A DNA stretch of 64,000 bases from Trichoplax sp. H2 (lineage: Eukaryota; Placozoa; Uniplacotomia; Trichoplacea), in contig NOWV01000018.1 in assembly GCA_003344405.1 (NCBI GenBank), positions 186,001-250,000 of the forward strand. The letters are read 5' to 3'. The notes beneath the pieces were generated by a model, which searched no databases, had not been told where the DNA came from, and worked only from the letters and a program-made list of their open reading frames with translations. This document shows, piece by piece, positions 25,184-40,200 of the stretch (position 1 is the first letter of the stretch; each line of letters starts with the position of its first letter). The translations under genes and the position numbers were made by a program.

Positions 25184-28100
25184 ATGAAATCTCTCATAGG
25201 AGTAGCAATACTCTTCATGTTATTAGCGATTGCTAATGCCCAAGGTATGTAATAAATAGTAAGAAAATGGAGAAAAGCTATTCCGAAATGGAAATAAAAT
25301 TGTGATGTCAATTTCACAATAGTATCGTATAAGCATGTAGTAATCGCTTGAATCTATTTTATAACCCTTGCTTATCGACCATGTTTCAAGTTTCACAGAG
25401 GAATAACTGGTTTCATTTTACTTTAATAATTTATAAATAGACAAAATACTTGAAAATATTAGCCTCGATTACAGTAAAAAGAATAGTTTCTATGTTAACT
25501 GTATTTCTAGTAACTCGTGTAAATTTTCTCTTTTTAATTCCTTGACTGATATTTCGCTAATAAAATTTGAAGGGCGGTAAATTATTCAGCATATAGAGAT
25601 TTTATAATTATACTCTTTATCTTTACTACCCATCAAATTGCTATTTAGATACTAAAACTCAGGTTAACAATCCATGGTTTACCGAGGGCATCAAAATGTT
25701 AGAAGAGAAATTGAATTACAAACCTATCAAGAAAGCAGGCAATAGTGTAATTTTGTTTATAGGAGATGGAATGAGCTTAACAACAGTTACAGCGGCAAGG
25801 ATATATCAAGGTCAACGCGATGGTAAGTCTGGTGAAGAAGGACAATTGAGTTGGGAACATTATCCACATACCGGATTAGCTAAAACATATAACATCGATT
25901 ATCAGGTAAGGCTACAGCTATTCTACGCATCGATTTGTTGATAAATTTCCATTTTATGCTTATATTCTACGCTAAAATGACTGTAAGAGAACAATATACG
26001 ATAGCCTATTCCTTCCTTCAATTGAAATCTCAATTATATCATCCATTCGTTAGTACTGTAATTAAGGTTTTTCCCCCTATTTTGCTACCTAGTCTAGCAT
26101 GACGTTGTACACGCAGCTATTTCGCCTTTAAAATTTAAAAAATTTTTATTAGATAGAAATAAAAATAGACGTCGTTTTTTCCTCTTTCACATTTTTAAAA
26201 TTATTTAAATACTTAGGCAGGATTTTATGATATCGCACTATCTTCATGATTGACCACCGATACATTAGCATTGCTTCAAAGTCGGCATATGCATAAAGTA
26301 AACTATATCAGTATTTATTTTACTTTAAAAATCAGGCCACTCCTTTTAGAGCATCCTATGGCTATTCCAGTACTCAAGCGTATCTCAATGATGTCTAGAT
26401 TTACTCCATCATACAGTTACTTTCTGCTGATATAACCTTGCATATTCTCACCTTGATCAATATTTATTGTTCTACTAAGATACCAATATCACATGATATA
26501 CATTATATTGTACAATATAAAAACTAAAAATTATTTACGTTACGGCGCTAGCATTAGGCCATAAATCATGATAAACAAAGTCAGACTACGCCATGAGGGT
26601 ATAAATTTTACACAAGTCGAAAGTATTACTAACCTACGTATTAATTTAAAATACTACTTTAAAGCCAGGAGATTAATTTAGCTAGCTAAATATTTTACGT
26701 CTATTTCAATCCTTCGCGAGCTAATACTATTAATAGCTTTAAGCTAAGCTAGACTATATCATCATGATGAAGATTTTGCAAAAGACAAAAGTACTACTAT
26801 AGTACCTATTAATTCACAATACTACTTTAAAGCAATCGGATTAATTTAACTTGCTACTTATTTACGTCTATTTCAATCCCTTGCGAGCTAAGTTAAACTA
26901 CCCTGTGGTGATCTAAATTTCATGTAAGACTAGAGTATTAACCTGCTAAAATATTTCATTGACATAAAACCACTGTTTACTAGAAAGGATAGTAGAATAA
27001 TTTAATTCATTAGACACTTTGTTTGGCATTAATTAATTATATATTGCAAATGTATCCTTTCAAGCAATTTCTATGTAGTAAATGTTATAGTAGCATCCTA
27101 ATTATCGTATCGTAAAGTGATTTTTTTATATAAGTATGTCGATGAGAGAAAATATGAGCTCCAATTTATCTATTCGATATCATAATAGTGTTGATATTTC
27201 TCCTTTACCAGTAACTTAATTTATAAATGCATTCTCTTCAAATTTTGGCATAATACTTCAAATTAGTAATACTAAAAAATTTTCAATTTTACTGTAAATC
27301 CATTCTTAGGTTCCCGATTCTGCGGGGACTGCTACCGCATATCTATGTGGAGTAAAAACCAATAAAGGGCTAGTTGGTGTTACAGAAAAGGCTAAACGAG
27401 GCAACTGTCCTTCTGCAAAAGGAACTGATGTTTATTCAATCCTAACTTTAGCTCAGAAAGCTGGTTTATCGGTTGGTGTAGTATCTACAGCACGTATAAC
27501 CCATGCAACACCTGCAGTGACTTATGCTCATACACCAGAACGAGAATGGGAAGGTAGTGTTCCAGCAGAAGTAGCATCAGAAGGTTGTATCGATGTTGCA
27601 CAACAGTATATCAATTATCAGCGAGAACATGGCGGTGTTAATGTCATGTTGGGTGGAGGAAGAAGATATTTTATGTCTGAGTCCCAAAGTGATGTAGAAT
27701 ATTCAGACTTGAAAGGTCGTCGTAAGGATGGTAAAAATTTGCTTGATGAATGGAAAAAATTAAATCTACCTAATTCACACTATATATGGAATACATCAGC
27801 ATTTAATGCTGTTGATCCAATGAAAACTGATTACCTGTTTGGATTATTTGAATATGGGCATATGCAATATGAAGTTAATCGAAATAAAGGACCTGGTGGC
27901 GAACCTTCTATTGCTGAAATGACTAGGAAAGCTATCCAAATATTACGGAGAAATCCTAAAGGTTACTTCTTAATGGTCGAAGCTGGTAGGATTGATCATG
28001 GCCATCATGAAGGTAGTGCATACAGAGCACTGGTTGAAACAGTTGCTATGGCGGATGCTGTTGATGTGGCTAACAAAATGACCAATCCTAATGAAACATT

Positions 28101-28566
28101 AGTCGTAGTTACAGCCGATCATGGCCACACTATGTCTATGGGAGGCTATCAGAAACGTGGTAATCCAATATTTGGCTTAACTGATGATTTAGATATCTAC
28201 GGTAATAAATATTTAACGCTGAATTACGCTAACGGACCTGGCGGTTGGGATGAAAGGAAGCCAAGACCTCGATTGACTAATGAAATGACAAAAGATCCCC
28301 ATTTCTTACAGCAAGCAGTAGCTAAGTTAGTCAAGGAAACTCACGATGGTACTGATGTTGCTGTCTATGCTAAAGGTCCCTTTGCGCACTTATATGCTGG
28401 TGTATGGGAACAAAGCTTTGTAGTCCAACCAATGATGAAAGCATTATGTTTAGATGCATCTAAACCAGGTCAACAGCATTGCAAGAATTCCGCTGGAGGT
28501 ATTGCTCCCGCTGCCATGCTAACGTTGGTAATGGCTCTATTCGTAACATTCTTTCAAAATTTTTAA
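25184..28566 (+). CDS. Alkaline phosphatase 2, secreted GPI-anchored type
   Basis: Same three-exon plan as phosphatase 1: 25184-25244 (61 nt), 25649-25905 (257 nt), 27310-28566, giving 524 residues. Exon lengths and phases of the first two exons are identical to phosphatase 1, direct evidence of tandem duplication. Signal peptide MKSLIGVAILFMLLAIANAQ. Motifs: VILFIGDGMSL, VPDSAGTATAY (nucleophile), TARITHATP, EAGRIDHGHHEGSAY, TADHGHTMSM, ETHDGTDVAVYAKGPFAH. A hydrophobic C terminus after CKNSAGG (PAAMLTLVMALFVTFF) predicts a GPI anchor. Intron 2 is 1.4 kb and carries a local duplication. Nothing is missing for catalysis. Confidence 0.95.
26622..26891. repeat. tandem duplication inside intron 2 of alkaline phosphatase 2
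   Basis: 26622-26723 and 26789-26891 share AATACTACTTTAAAGC, GATTAATTTA and TTTACGTCTATTTCAATCC followed by CGCGAGCTAA or TGCGAGCTAA. Each copy is about 100 bases, period 167. It is non-coding. Confidence 0.8.
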
Positions 28567-31409
28567 ATACCTTTTATATTCTCATTGACTGTCATACTTT
28601 CAATTATGCTAGTAGTTATTAAACGATCTAGCAGTAGGTTTGGAAGAGACAGTATCACAAAAATTTTAAATTTTAATTGAATTGACAATCAATTGATCGT
28701 TTTAACACTGCAATCAGTGGGTTAGATAGAATCACCCTAAGGAAAAGGGTTTAGCAATTTAGTGATTTACGCGTAATTTCGTTAATGCTACATCCTATTG
28801 CTTCAATTCCTTTACCGAATGAAGATATTAATTCATTAATATACACTCTTCCTGGCAACTTTATAAGGTTATTTCTTTTTGTGTGTGTATATTTAGCGTC
28901 TAGCTAAATCAAACTTGATTAATTCTGTAATTCGATGGATATTAAATTAATTTTCTTTTGTGCTCAATTCTTGAATCACCTCAAATAACTCCCATGCTAA
29001 TAAATTAGTTGCATACTTTAGCACGCATTTTATAATGAGTTATAAATCTTTCCCATAGTATCCTTCCCCCATTACTTCTAAATTGTAAGTATCCAGTAAG
29101 ATGATATCTGTATGGGTGTAGTAGTTCTAATAAGGAGTACCGTTGCTACATTTTTAATTTACTTAGACAATTACAATTAAATTATATTTCGCTTATAAGC
29201 TGCTAATATTAGTGGTTTAAAGTCAGTAGCAAGTTAATGGAAACTATCGATGATATCAAAGTTTTAATTAGAGTCTTGTTGATTCCTCAAGTATAAATCT
29301 TAGTTATGTCATACCGTACGGTAGTTCCTATGAACATATGATATACGTAGCAGAAATGTTAATAGTGCAATCGATACAATTACTAAGAAATAAATTTTAG
29401 TATCTTTCAAATTGGAAGATACCCGATCAACGATTAGAATTGATCAGTGAAGAACTTTATAGGGATCTATTAATTTTATTTTTAATTATTAATGAGTAAG
29501 TCAATTTAACAAAATATAGAATACTAAGTAAATATTAAATGACGTCGGTTAAATTTAGATATTTAAATAACCTTTACAGTAACGATTTACCTATGGTATT
29601 TATTTGTAATTTTTTATCCTTATCAGTGATGTGTAATTTATATTATTCAATGTACATTAATATCATATTAATAAAATGGTTGCTTAACTCGTTAAACTAC
29701 TGTATATCTGAATGGGTTATTTCTTATATTGTAATCAATTCCTTGACATTACTTTTGTAAGGATAAAGATAACTATATTATTTAACTTTCTTACTGTAAC
29801 GGTTATTTTAGCATTTCTGACTACCTGTAAATTTCATGCTATTTAATATTATAGGATAACAGAAGAAAGATTTATGATAGTCAATTAAAATTGGATTACT
29901 TAACTCGCTTTATAATATTCGTGTATTTAAGTAATTATCATTTACATATAGAAATATGAACGAGGTCCTAATTCTGTTTCAACGTATAGGCAACTTTTAA
30001 CTTTAGTTATATACAGTCAGTTATAACTAAAACTATAACTACTTGCTGTAACAGTTAATTTAACTTTTTGACCATCCCTAATTTCATGTTGTTTTAATGT
30101 AATTCTTTTGCAATATCTAAGTAAATTTCAAGTTTGACTTCCTTTTATCTACTGCCTATTGTTACTTAGTACACTACATTATAAAAATTTAGTTCAAATA
30201 TTGTAGAATATTGATTTTATTTAACAGTATTTGCCATCTCTGTTGGCTGCGCTAGAGTTGTAGCGCGTCAATAGTAGACAAGCAACCATGATGTAGGTAA
30301 AAATTGGCATCTTGAATGAATAGAAGGCTTAATTGAAATTGTTACTATTCTGAATTTTTTAAACGAACAGAAGATACTCTGCTATTCTTCTTTAAATTCA
30401 CTTATATTTTTGTGCTGCATTGAATGATGCATAATGTTCATTTAAGTTGGCATACTCCATCCTGATAACTTTTGATGGCTGCGACTTTTCTGTTAGCCCA
30501 ATTAATTAACCCGCTTTTGTTAAATCAACTACCACTAAAAGAATATTATGCTTGCAACATAGGTAATGTATCTAAATAAGTTTAACGATAACAACTACGG
30601 AATAAACTCAGTAATCGATTCCTCTGCTCCAGTATGTTGAAGTATTGAAGAAAATGTGTTGATAAATTTGATATTTAGAGAGAACGGCTATAGTTGTCTT
30701 ACATCTCAGTTTTTGAGTTACTGTAGATCCATTTTTATCCTCATACAAGAACTGTAAATAAATTGCTTTTAATTATTCTTGATTAAAACAAGTGGATTAA
30801 AGGAAAGAATTAAAATAAGTTGCCTACAATACAAGATCGTAGAAAAATTTTGATTTCCTTACTCTCTCTTTACTTCTATTTCTTTTCTTTTACTTTATTG
30901 TTAGTGATGATTAAAATGCGATTGAATAAATCATGGAAGTGAAGCTTTAGTTCAATTTAAATCTAATAAGGTACATGATCATATCGTCTACAAATTATTT
31001 CTTGTATGATAATGGCAAATTTTGGTGATAAGCTATCATACGAGCATTAACACATAGTGGATGTGGACTTTAACTACGGTATCATTACTGCTCATGGAAT
31101 AGTCATTGTCTTTAATTACAAGGACAGCTACCATATTGTAAATTTTATAGTATCTACTGAAAATATTCTTAAGACTATATTATAGTTAAAATAGTGGAGA
31201 AAGCGTTGAAATCATCTATTTCTATAAGAATGGCGTCTGAGCAATTTAATAAAGCTCAAGAATATAGAAGCGATTTATTGTTGGCAATGGATAATCAGAT
31301 TGGTCAGGTAGGTCAGTACAGTAATGAGGATGAATATGAATAAGGTTGCAGCTTTGATATAGAGTAGGATAGGAAAAGTACCGATATCAATCTAAATGAG
31401 ATCTACAAT

Positions 31410-31890
31410 AATTGCTTATCCAAACAAAATGTTTTCTTGCTCATTCCATCCATTCATTTTCCTTTTGCATATTATCTCAATAACATCAAAGTATTTATAA
31501 CTAAATACAGCAAGAAAAAGTTAACTATAGATGATAGATTCAATAAATCTGAACGGCAATTCTGCTACATGTAATTTAAGCAAAAAAAATTTGACTCAGT
31601 CTATCCATGCATTTTCTTTTGCATACGATCACGATAATACGAATGTATTTATAAGTAACTAAATACAAGGACATAAAGTTAATTGCAGATGATAGATTCA
31701 GTAAATCTGAAGAGCAATTTCTATTGCAAGCAAGCAGTTCAAGCAAAAGGTTTACTCACTCATTTTATCTATCCAATTTTTGTTTTGCATATGATCGCGA
31801 TACTATAAATATATTTATAAATGGCTAAATAAAGTTAAAAAAAAGTCGATCACAGACGGTAGTCTTAGTAAATCTGAAAAATTATTTTAT
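31410..31890. repeat. degenerate tandem array, three copies of about 155-165 bp
   Basis: Anchors TTTTGCAT at 31463, 31617 and 31783 are each followed by TATTTATAA...TAAATA, then GATAGATTCAATAAATCTGAA or a close variant. Copies one and two are most alike; copy three is more worn. No shared reading frame. Confidence 0.75.
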
Positions 31891-33455
31891 TAAATTAATC
31901 GGTTAGATAGAACGAAAAAGTAAACCATCTCTGTTTGGTTTATTTAGTAGAAGGTTTTGTAAGATTATTTATATCATAAACCCGATTTGATGACAATTTG
32001 GTAGGTTAATAGCTGTACTTTGTCAGACTCTTCCTTCTACAGAAAAGATAGATAATTGTTGCAATTTTCCTTTCTTTCCTATCCAATAATTATAATAATA
32101 CACGTTTTCAGTTAGCGTTAGAACTTAACCACACCTGCCTTAACCCAGTATGACTAGATAGAAGAGTATAATAGCTATTGAAAGTAGAATTCTCATTTGC
32201 ATTATTTTTACATCAATATAAGAAATAGTGCAGACAATGTTATTGATGTTATTATCCTATACAGCTATTGATAAGGTGTTAGAGCATTTGAATAGGAAGC
32301 AACGTGGTTATAATCCATAGGAAAATAAAATCGTAGGAAACGAGTGGTTGATTATTTTTGCAATGGTGCAACATTAAAAATGATTCAAGTCCTTTTATCA
32401 AAGCTCTTTATGCCTTGCGTATAGTAGACAGTTTTATTTTTCTGCCTGTTTATCCGTCACTTTTGCGGGTATTGAATTCTTAATCATTTCTATTTTTGTA
32501 GACAAGCTATGAAATCAGGTAAAGGCCTAAAATGAACCTTTGAGATGGAAATTTTCTACTGCAGACATGTTTACGAACTTGACTTATTGTTTTAGCGTTC
32601 ACTATATTCCTTTTCCTTTTTTAAGAGACACAATAGGATAAGAGTCATTATCGTAATCTATCTGTTAACGATCATCTTTTTCTCTCGCTAGCTTATCATG
32701 AGCTGTATCATTAATCTGGAAATCGATCATTTGGCAATATTCTAATTCCAAGTTTCACTAGCGGCCTTATCGCGATTAAAATCTGTACACGATAATTTCG
32801 CTTTACATTTTTATCAGCTGTGTTGTCTTGTGCGCTATTTCTAGCTAGCCAACCATTCTAAGCTTGCAATGTATCCATTGGGCACCTTTAAAGTATACCG
32901 TTATTATTTATAAACTATCCTGTAGTGGTGTAATACCACCTATATTTATTATAATGTAGAAAAGGATTAATTCAGTCGCTTTCCATGTTTTGTTACAGCT
33001 GAAGGAATGCAATTGTTTTCTCGTTATTGAAGACATCGTTTTAGGTTATTTATGCGATGTTTACATTATTAATCGATCCATCTTCAGCATAGCTACATTA
33101 CAACGTTGGACTAGTTGGAAATGGTTTCGTTTTATATTAATGTTAAGATTCTTGATAGGTCGATGTACAGTAGATAGAGGAATGGAGGGGGAACAAGAAA
33201 GATTGACGATTTATTAAAACTCTTCTTTTTTCGTGTACTTAATAGAATGTTTCTTGTTATGCGCTATAGTCTAGACTATATATCTTAGGCTGTTATTGTT
33301 ATTGCCATCATTACCGTAACTCTTATGATATTCTAATCCATTGTGTCTAATTCAATTTTATATCATATCTACTCTAGGAGTTGCGGTCATGATCACTAGT
33401 TTGATCATAGACGATTTAGACGATGTTGTTAAAGACTATTAACGATTACAAAAGA

Positions 33456-33508
33456 GTTAAAAGGAGGCAATTGTCTATGATATTGATTTTTTTTTAACTC
33501 CTTTTAAC
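33456..33508. repeat. short inverted repeat, 11 bp arms
   Basis: GTTAAAAGGAG at 33456-33466 is matched by CTCCTTTTAAC at 33498-33508, with a 31-base loop that contains a run of nine T. It may be chance in AT-rich DNA. Confidence 0.5.
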
Positions 33509-34285
33509 CGTTGTATGGTCATATAATCAATCATTTTCAATCTTAAACTGAGTGATAATTAACTATAACGATACCTCTACTTGAAGCTATTTGCTCTATG
33601 GATCAATCATGGATTAAAAGTAATACAAGAAGTTTCTTTCGCCATGATTATTCATCAACGATTAAATAAGGGGACTGAAAAAAGGGGAACATGATTTCAA
33701 TTGATTGCTATTAAATTATTGATCATGTCTGATAAGTACAATTATCATCTTTGAATTGGATAACGGTCGTGAATAGAATGATCGATGAATCCGTTTAGTG
33801 TATTTAATTTAGGGTAATTTTGGAGTTGACAGCCTGAAGGGGTAATGAATATCTGCTAATTAGTACTTTAGGGTGGCATTAATTCAATCTTGTCAACAAC
33901 AGCTATATAACAGTGAATATTAATTAAATGTCGATTAATTAATCAAGTTCATACAACCAAGGGAACAATGACTTCGGAATAGAGGAGTAATTAGTAATTA
34001 CCCACCACAAATTCAAATCAAATACATTACAAGTTCATTGTCAATAAAGAATTGTGACCAGCGGCTGCATCATGCGACTATGTTAGTTCGACAACAATAT
34101 AAGTTATACTGTACTCGCACGATGTCGTGCTGTTTTTCTTATTGCGATATCCATAACAAATTCTAATTATCATGACAACAGTAAGAGTTAAGCTTGAAGA
34201 ATAATACTAAGAAAAGTTGTATAAATAGTTGGAAGATAGTAGCAAATCGTCAGTCTCTCCATCTCCAATCTGTGCTTGCCGAATT

Positions 34286-37200
34286 ATGGTCATGTCAACA
34301 ATGTCGATGGCTCATTTCCTCCTCATTTTAGCATCCCTTTCTTGGGTTTCGTCACAGCGTAAGCTCTTTTTCTTAGCAATATCACCTTATTCCCAACCCA
34401 CGAATCATTCATCTTGACTATTCTACCAGTCAATGACATTTTTAATCCTTTTTAGATAAATGCAACATTTACTAATCTATTAATGCTATACCTACGTTAA
34501 CTGTTTAGGCTATAGTGATACGATGAAAGCCATAGTATGGGATAGAGATGGAGTAGTAGGGATTTAAACTTGCTATCAATTATGATTTAATGCATGGAAT
34601 GGGGTCAAGACTAGTATACGCCTGGAATGGCATATAATTCTATTTTTTTTCATTGCAAGAAATAACTTTCCAAAGCTACATCCCTTTTCAAGCATTGAAT
34701 TTAATAGGAGATCGGCCGAATAGTTATTTTTGTTAATTCTATTCCTATAGCAGGATATTATAACTAAATATATTTAAGATACATTTCTAAGTGAAATGAT
34801 GATAAAAGTTCTATACACAGTAAGGTATCCTAATTTGTTTTTCTCTTAAAATGAGTCAATTTCATTCCTACCGGTCAAGGTTTTCTAGTCAACATTTGCC
34901 AGCGTTTACTTTTTAATGGGCATGGAAAGGCTTTCATGAAGTACACGCAGTAATTATTCTCCCTTCTTCTTCTCTATTATCGCACTTAGTACCGCAGCAT
35001 TTTTTTTAAAGCTTTTAATCATGAATTGTTGACAGAAATACTCTTCTGCACTATGATAGAAATTCCTTTTTTCGTTCTTGCTTTACTAATGTTCACTATC
35101 ATGTATCAAGTTTGCTTTCGTATAGCACATAAAATAATTTTCATTATGTAGGTGATAGCACCAGCGATAGACTAACGAAAGTTGTATTTCTCTATGCCTA
35201 CCATAACTAGTTACCTCGCCACAGATTAATAGCCAGTGGTACAAAGATGGCGAGAATGTCCTGAAGCAAAAACTCAATGCCAAAAATATTGAAAAAACTG
35301 GCAAGAATGCCATTTTATTCATTGGAGATGGAATGAGTATTCCAACTGAGGTATGTGCGCGTATATTTCAAGGCCAAAAGAGAGGCCAGACAGGCGAAGA
35401 AAACAATTTAAGTTGGCAACTCTTTCCTAATGTTGGTTTATCTAAAACTTATAGCGTGGATTTTCAGGTAATTTTTTCATTATTATATTAGCCCAAATAG
35501 AATTGAGTAAACAAGTTAAAAGGGAAGTTGTATTTCTACCAATAATTCTATCAATAACTTTGCTACTAGCATTGATATTTGGTACTTACTGAATACTATA
35601 GAATTGAGTAGAAAAAGTAACGAATTTAAAACTCGATCATAGAACGGGAATAAATAATGTCTATCTAAATAGTAGCAGTTTTTCTACCAACACAAGGGGT
35701 GGTAGAGAAATCAGTTATGGAGTTAATATTTCAAGTAGCTGGTGATTTCCCATTAGGCTAGATGTGATTTCAAAGGGAACATAAATGATGACGATTATTA
35801 AGATGACATTGGTAATGGCTTAATAGCGGAAAGTAATCGTTTCTATTGCATAACAATCGAATGCATTGATGTTAGATTTGATTAGATTACGATTCTTTCT
35901 TGACCTCTATTGAGAAATAGAATTTATATTAGAATCTGGGTCGAAGAAAGAAGGGTAGAGTCTATTGGTAATCGTATTTAAAAACAATTAACAATCCTAG
36001 TGATGCTCAAGATAATCCTGTTATGCAGCTACAACTATCGTTAAGTTAGTTAATTGACAGTCGATAACAGTTTTGCGAATCAAATCGGCCATTAGCGAAC
36101 ATTGTTATAATCGTTTACCACCTGTATTTGTTCAATAAAGCATAATTTGAATTCCATACTACCCTAATCAGCTGATTAGAATTTTACTCTTTCACGCCCA
36201 AATTGACATATATCTTCTTTCATATCCCTTATCGTACACCATCTTTGAGCAATACTAAGATAGATCTATCATTCCCTACGCCATGTCATTTTACTACACC
36301 TTTAGATCGGATTTTTCATCCATACGTTATATAAAAACGACAACAGCAATTGCTGATATGAGGGCTTACTCGCAATCATAGTTACTCCTTCCATGAATAA
36401 TTGGATGAAGGAGAGACCTTTGCTTTGTTAGTCTGCCTAACCTTTCGTGTAAACATGTGTGTACTACATTATCATCAGACGATAGGTTAAAGCGGAGGAT
36501 CATATCTTAACTATTGATTGTTTTTTGGAACAATTCATGTATTATTCTTATTCTAATGAATCACTAACATAGAATGCCTTAACTATGGGAGTAATGTCCT
36601 AATTTACACAATTTACACAAGCTTGCACGCGTTACGATTACGTCAAGGTTAGGGTTAGAGTTAGATAATTAATTAAGAAAAAAAATGGCAATCGTTTCTC
36701 ATTTCATTGACTTGAAGTCAAGGTGGTGGATCAGTTAAAAATGCAGTTGGATAAATTCAATTTCAGGTGATATCTTCTAGACAGTGCTAGCATGAGTAAC
36801 ATTTCTTCTCGAATAAAGTATCTTGTTTAGTGATGAGCTATTTATTGAGATTACAGTAATCGATTTACTTATTTAGCACAATAAAGTTTTACATTTGTTA
36901 CGAGGACTTTTTTGACGGTGTGGCCATTATTTACAATAGCTACCACTCCGACTTTGGCGATGTGATAGATTGGGCAGAGAGTAGTAGAAGAGAAAATGAT
37001 CGGCTAAGATATTCGCTACGTGTAGTTCTTTATTATAGCTTAAATCAAGAAAGTGTATGCGAGAATGTGCTTCCATCTACTATTTTATATAACATCTACT
37101 ACATTACTTACCAAAGCATGATAACATGAAATGTGCTAACGTCATGATGTCTAAGGTTTACACGTATACTTTTTACTGAGATAACATGGTATAGGTAGAT

Positions 37201-40200
37201 GATATCTGTCTAATACTAGGATAGGTGAAGTAGCCGGATTATGGGCACAATAAGTGAATTAAAATTTAGCTAGTAGGTGCTAATACGGTTGATAGATAAA
37301 AAAGGAGTAATGAAGTTGTTGAACACTTGAATAGTTGTTGTTCCCATCATTATTCTCAAGAATATGGCTACATACCTTGGATTTAATTTGTGAAAATATA
37401 AAAGGCGTAGTCGTATAATTAATGACTTTGCTCTTATTGGAAAGAATTTATAACTGGATGCTAGCAGTAGCGATCATTGTGCTCATTCCTTGATACTTTT
37501 GATGCATTTTGAATGAGCGATATTAAAAATTTTTTACTAGCCGTTATTTTAATAGCAGACGTTAACACAATAGGAATATTAGAAGAAAATAACGTTTAAA
37601 ATGAGTAATTTTGGGTATCGGTAGTTTTCTTTTGATCGCTTTAAATAGTTGCTCAAAATTTTAATTATAATAATTATTCTACAGAAAAGTATTTTATGCC
37701 AGGTGTTGCTGTAACGATAGTCGTTGTTCTTCTTACAGACGCTATCTAATTAATAAATTATAACTTTTAGTAAATCAACGTCTAATTTATTAATAGTCAA
37801 ATTCAGTGCCGGTATGCAACTCTATTCTTACGCTTTTATGAGACAATATCTCTGGTTATCATCTCGTAGACTGTGATAAATTCTTTGTAAAAAGTTACTC
37901 TTCACATTTCTCTTCATGATAGCCATTGCTGGAGGATATATAAAGAGTATGAACAGTTACAGGTGTATTATTGCGATATTTTGGAGAATTCTACTTTTGA
38001 TTTCTTCAATAGCTAGTATGAGATCCTTCTTAGATTAAAGTCTTGATAGCAAATCCGTTTTATGTATTATGGCTCCAAATTTTGAAATTAGATGAAATTG
38101 TCATTTCATACTTTTCCCAGAGGATTGAAATATCCTTGAATAGATAGCGTAAACTCTATCCTAATTACTTCTATTCAAATTTGCTTAAGGCTGGTGCAAG
38201 CTACCTTTTTATATCCCAGATATATATCGGGCTAATTAGTCTATACTCCTATATATCGAGATATATTATGATAGAAAATAGTTATTCTTGTACTTTGTGT
38301 GTCGATGTAACTTGAAATCAAGCTATACGAAGTGAAAAGTTGCGTAAACGTAACTCCATAAATTGCACTATTTTTTAGCAATTGCTGTGGGCTGGTATTT
38401 TATAATACTACACAGATTTTTGAATAATTTCTGCATGTAAACAGTAAATTCTAACCTAATTACTCTATTTCAAATGTTTTATACAACAAGAAAGTCGTTT
38501 ATATCTTATTACATACTTTAAATGCGGCAGCATCACATAACAATTTCGTGTGTTGTGTGCACAGATCGCATGTAAGGAATCCTTATAATTAGAGCTCTTC
38601 TGTAAAATAAGGCATTTCAATTACTAAAAAATGACTTGTTGAACGATATTATGATCCTAATTAGTATAATATTGAATTATATCTATAACGAATACGTTAT
38701 ATTACGGCTTTGACGGCTTAAATCACTTTGAATGATTTACTAATTAAAGGAAATATTGCTGTATCGGAGACAGTATTTGCCATTTGCCCTATCATTTTTG
38801 AAAATAATTCTGATTTGGATCGCTAATTTCTACAGTCTATCGAACTTACTACTCCAGAATGGGTTCTGTCTGAAGTTTCAGTATATATGGCATGACTTGT
38901 AACTGTACTAAATTGTTTTCTTGCATCATAATGCTTTAATTTTTGTAATTTTTAATAGGTACCTGACTCAGCTGCTACTGCTACAGCGTTTTTAAGTGGT
39001 GTTAAAACAAATGATGGTGTTCTTGGCTTAAATCAGAATGGTATTAAAGGCCAATGCGCATCGGAAAAAAATAATCATGTCAATTCGTTAGTTGCTATAG
39101 CTGAAGAGCTCGGTATGTCGACTGGAATTATTACCACTGCTCGAGTAACTCATGCAACACCTGGTGCTGCTTATTCACATTGCGCTAGTCGTAATTGGGA
39201 AGCCAACGTAAGTTTATGGTATATCTCCAATTATCGCTAACCACTGTTTACCATACTGTAGGTCGGATTAATGAAAAGACTTTACAGCTCATGGTGTTCT
39301 TTTTCTCTTGATACTTACACTTGTATACTTATATACAGTAGGAATATTTAATCTTGATATAAAAATGAATAAAATACCGATCTGCATATAAGGATATTTA
39401 ACGTACACACATTGCGATTTTCTTATATTTAACATGTTGTCATTATAATTTTTTTCAAACTTTTTCTAGATTCCTTCAAGTCAAGCTGGTCTGGGCTGTA
39501 AGGATATTGCGACGCAATTACTTGATGCGTATAATATTGGCGATGGTTTTGAAGTGGTTATGGGTGGTGGAAGGTGTAATTTCCACTCTATTAACACTAC
39601 CGATCCTGAATATACTACATCCAAAGGGTGTCGATTCGATGGAAAAGATTTAATACAAGAATGGAAGAATAAAAAATTATCCAATTCGGCTTATGTTTGG
39701 AACTTGACCGCATTCAACGCTATTGACCCTAACAAAACCGATCATCTTTTAGGCTTATTCGATCCTAGCCACATGAAATATGATGCTGATCGACTTACCG
39801 ATAAAGCTGGTGAGCCATCCATTGCTCAAATGACGGAAAAAGCTATCCAAATTTTGCAAAGAAATCCCAAAGGATACTTTCTTTTTGTCGAAGGTGGTCG
39901 TATTGATCATTCACACCATTCCGGAGTAGCTTATGGCGCTATTACTGATACAATTGCTATGGCTGATGCTGTTCAAAAAGCTGTCGCCATGACTAATCCA
40001 CAAGAGACATTAATTGTAGTTACAGCTGACCATGGGCATACCTTAAGTATGAGCGGCTATCCGAAAAGGGGCAATCCTATTTTAGGTCTTGTTGATGGAG
40101 CGCCATCACTTGATGGCAAGCCATATACAACGATAAACTATGCTAATGGCCCTGGGGCTATAAAAGATGGCGAACTACGCCCTAATCTGACTGGAGTTGA

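Larger units (their letters stand above)
28567..34285. other. gene-poor spacer between alkaline phosphatases 2 and 3
   Basis: 5.7 kb with no supportable gene. It includes a three-copy tandem array (31.4-31.9 kb) and one short inverted repeat (33456-33508). Long open stretches such as 29539-29760 are low-complexity AT-rich and hydrophobic, without splice or family support. Confidence 0.5.

Noticed and set aside
29539-29760. 73-codon hydrophobic ORF
   Set aside because: AT-driven composition rich in Leu, Asn and Ile, no signal-peptide structure, no neighbouring exons and no family match that I can recall.
33456-33508. Inverted repeat as a transposon end or a factor-independent terminator
   Set aside because: Short arms, no transposase, and bacterial-type terminators do not apply in an animal nuclear genome.
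36920-37129. 69-codon ORF inside intron 2 of alkaline phosphatase 3
   Set aside because: No family resemblance or splice support; consistent with chance in a 3.5 kb intron.
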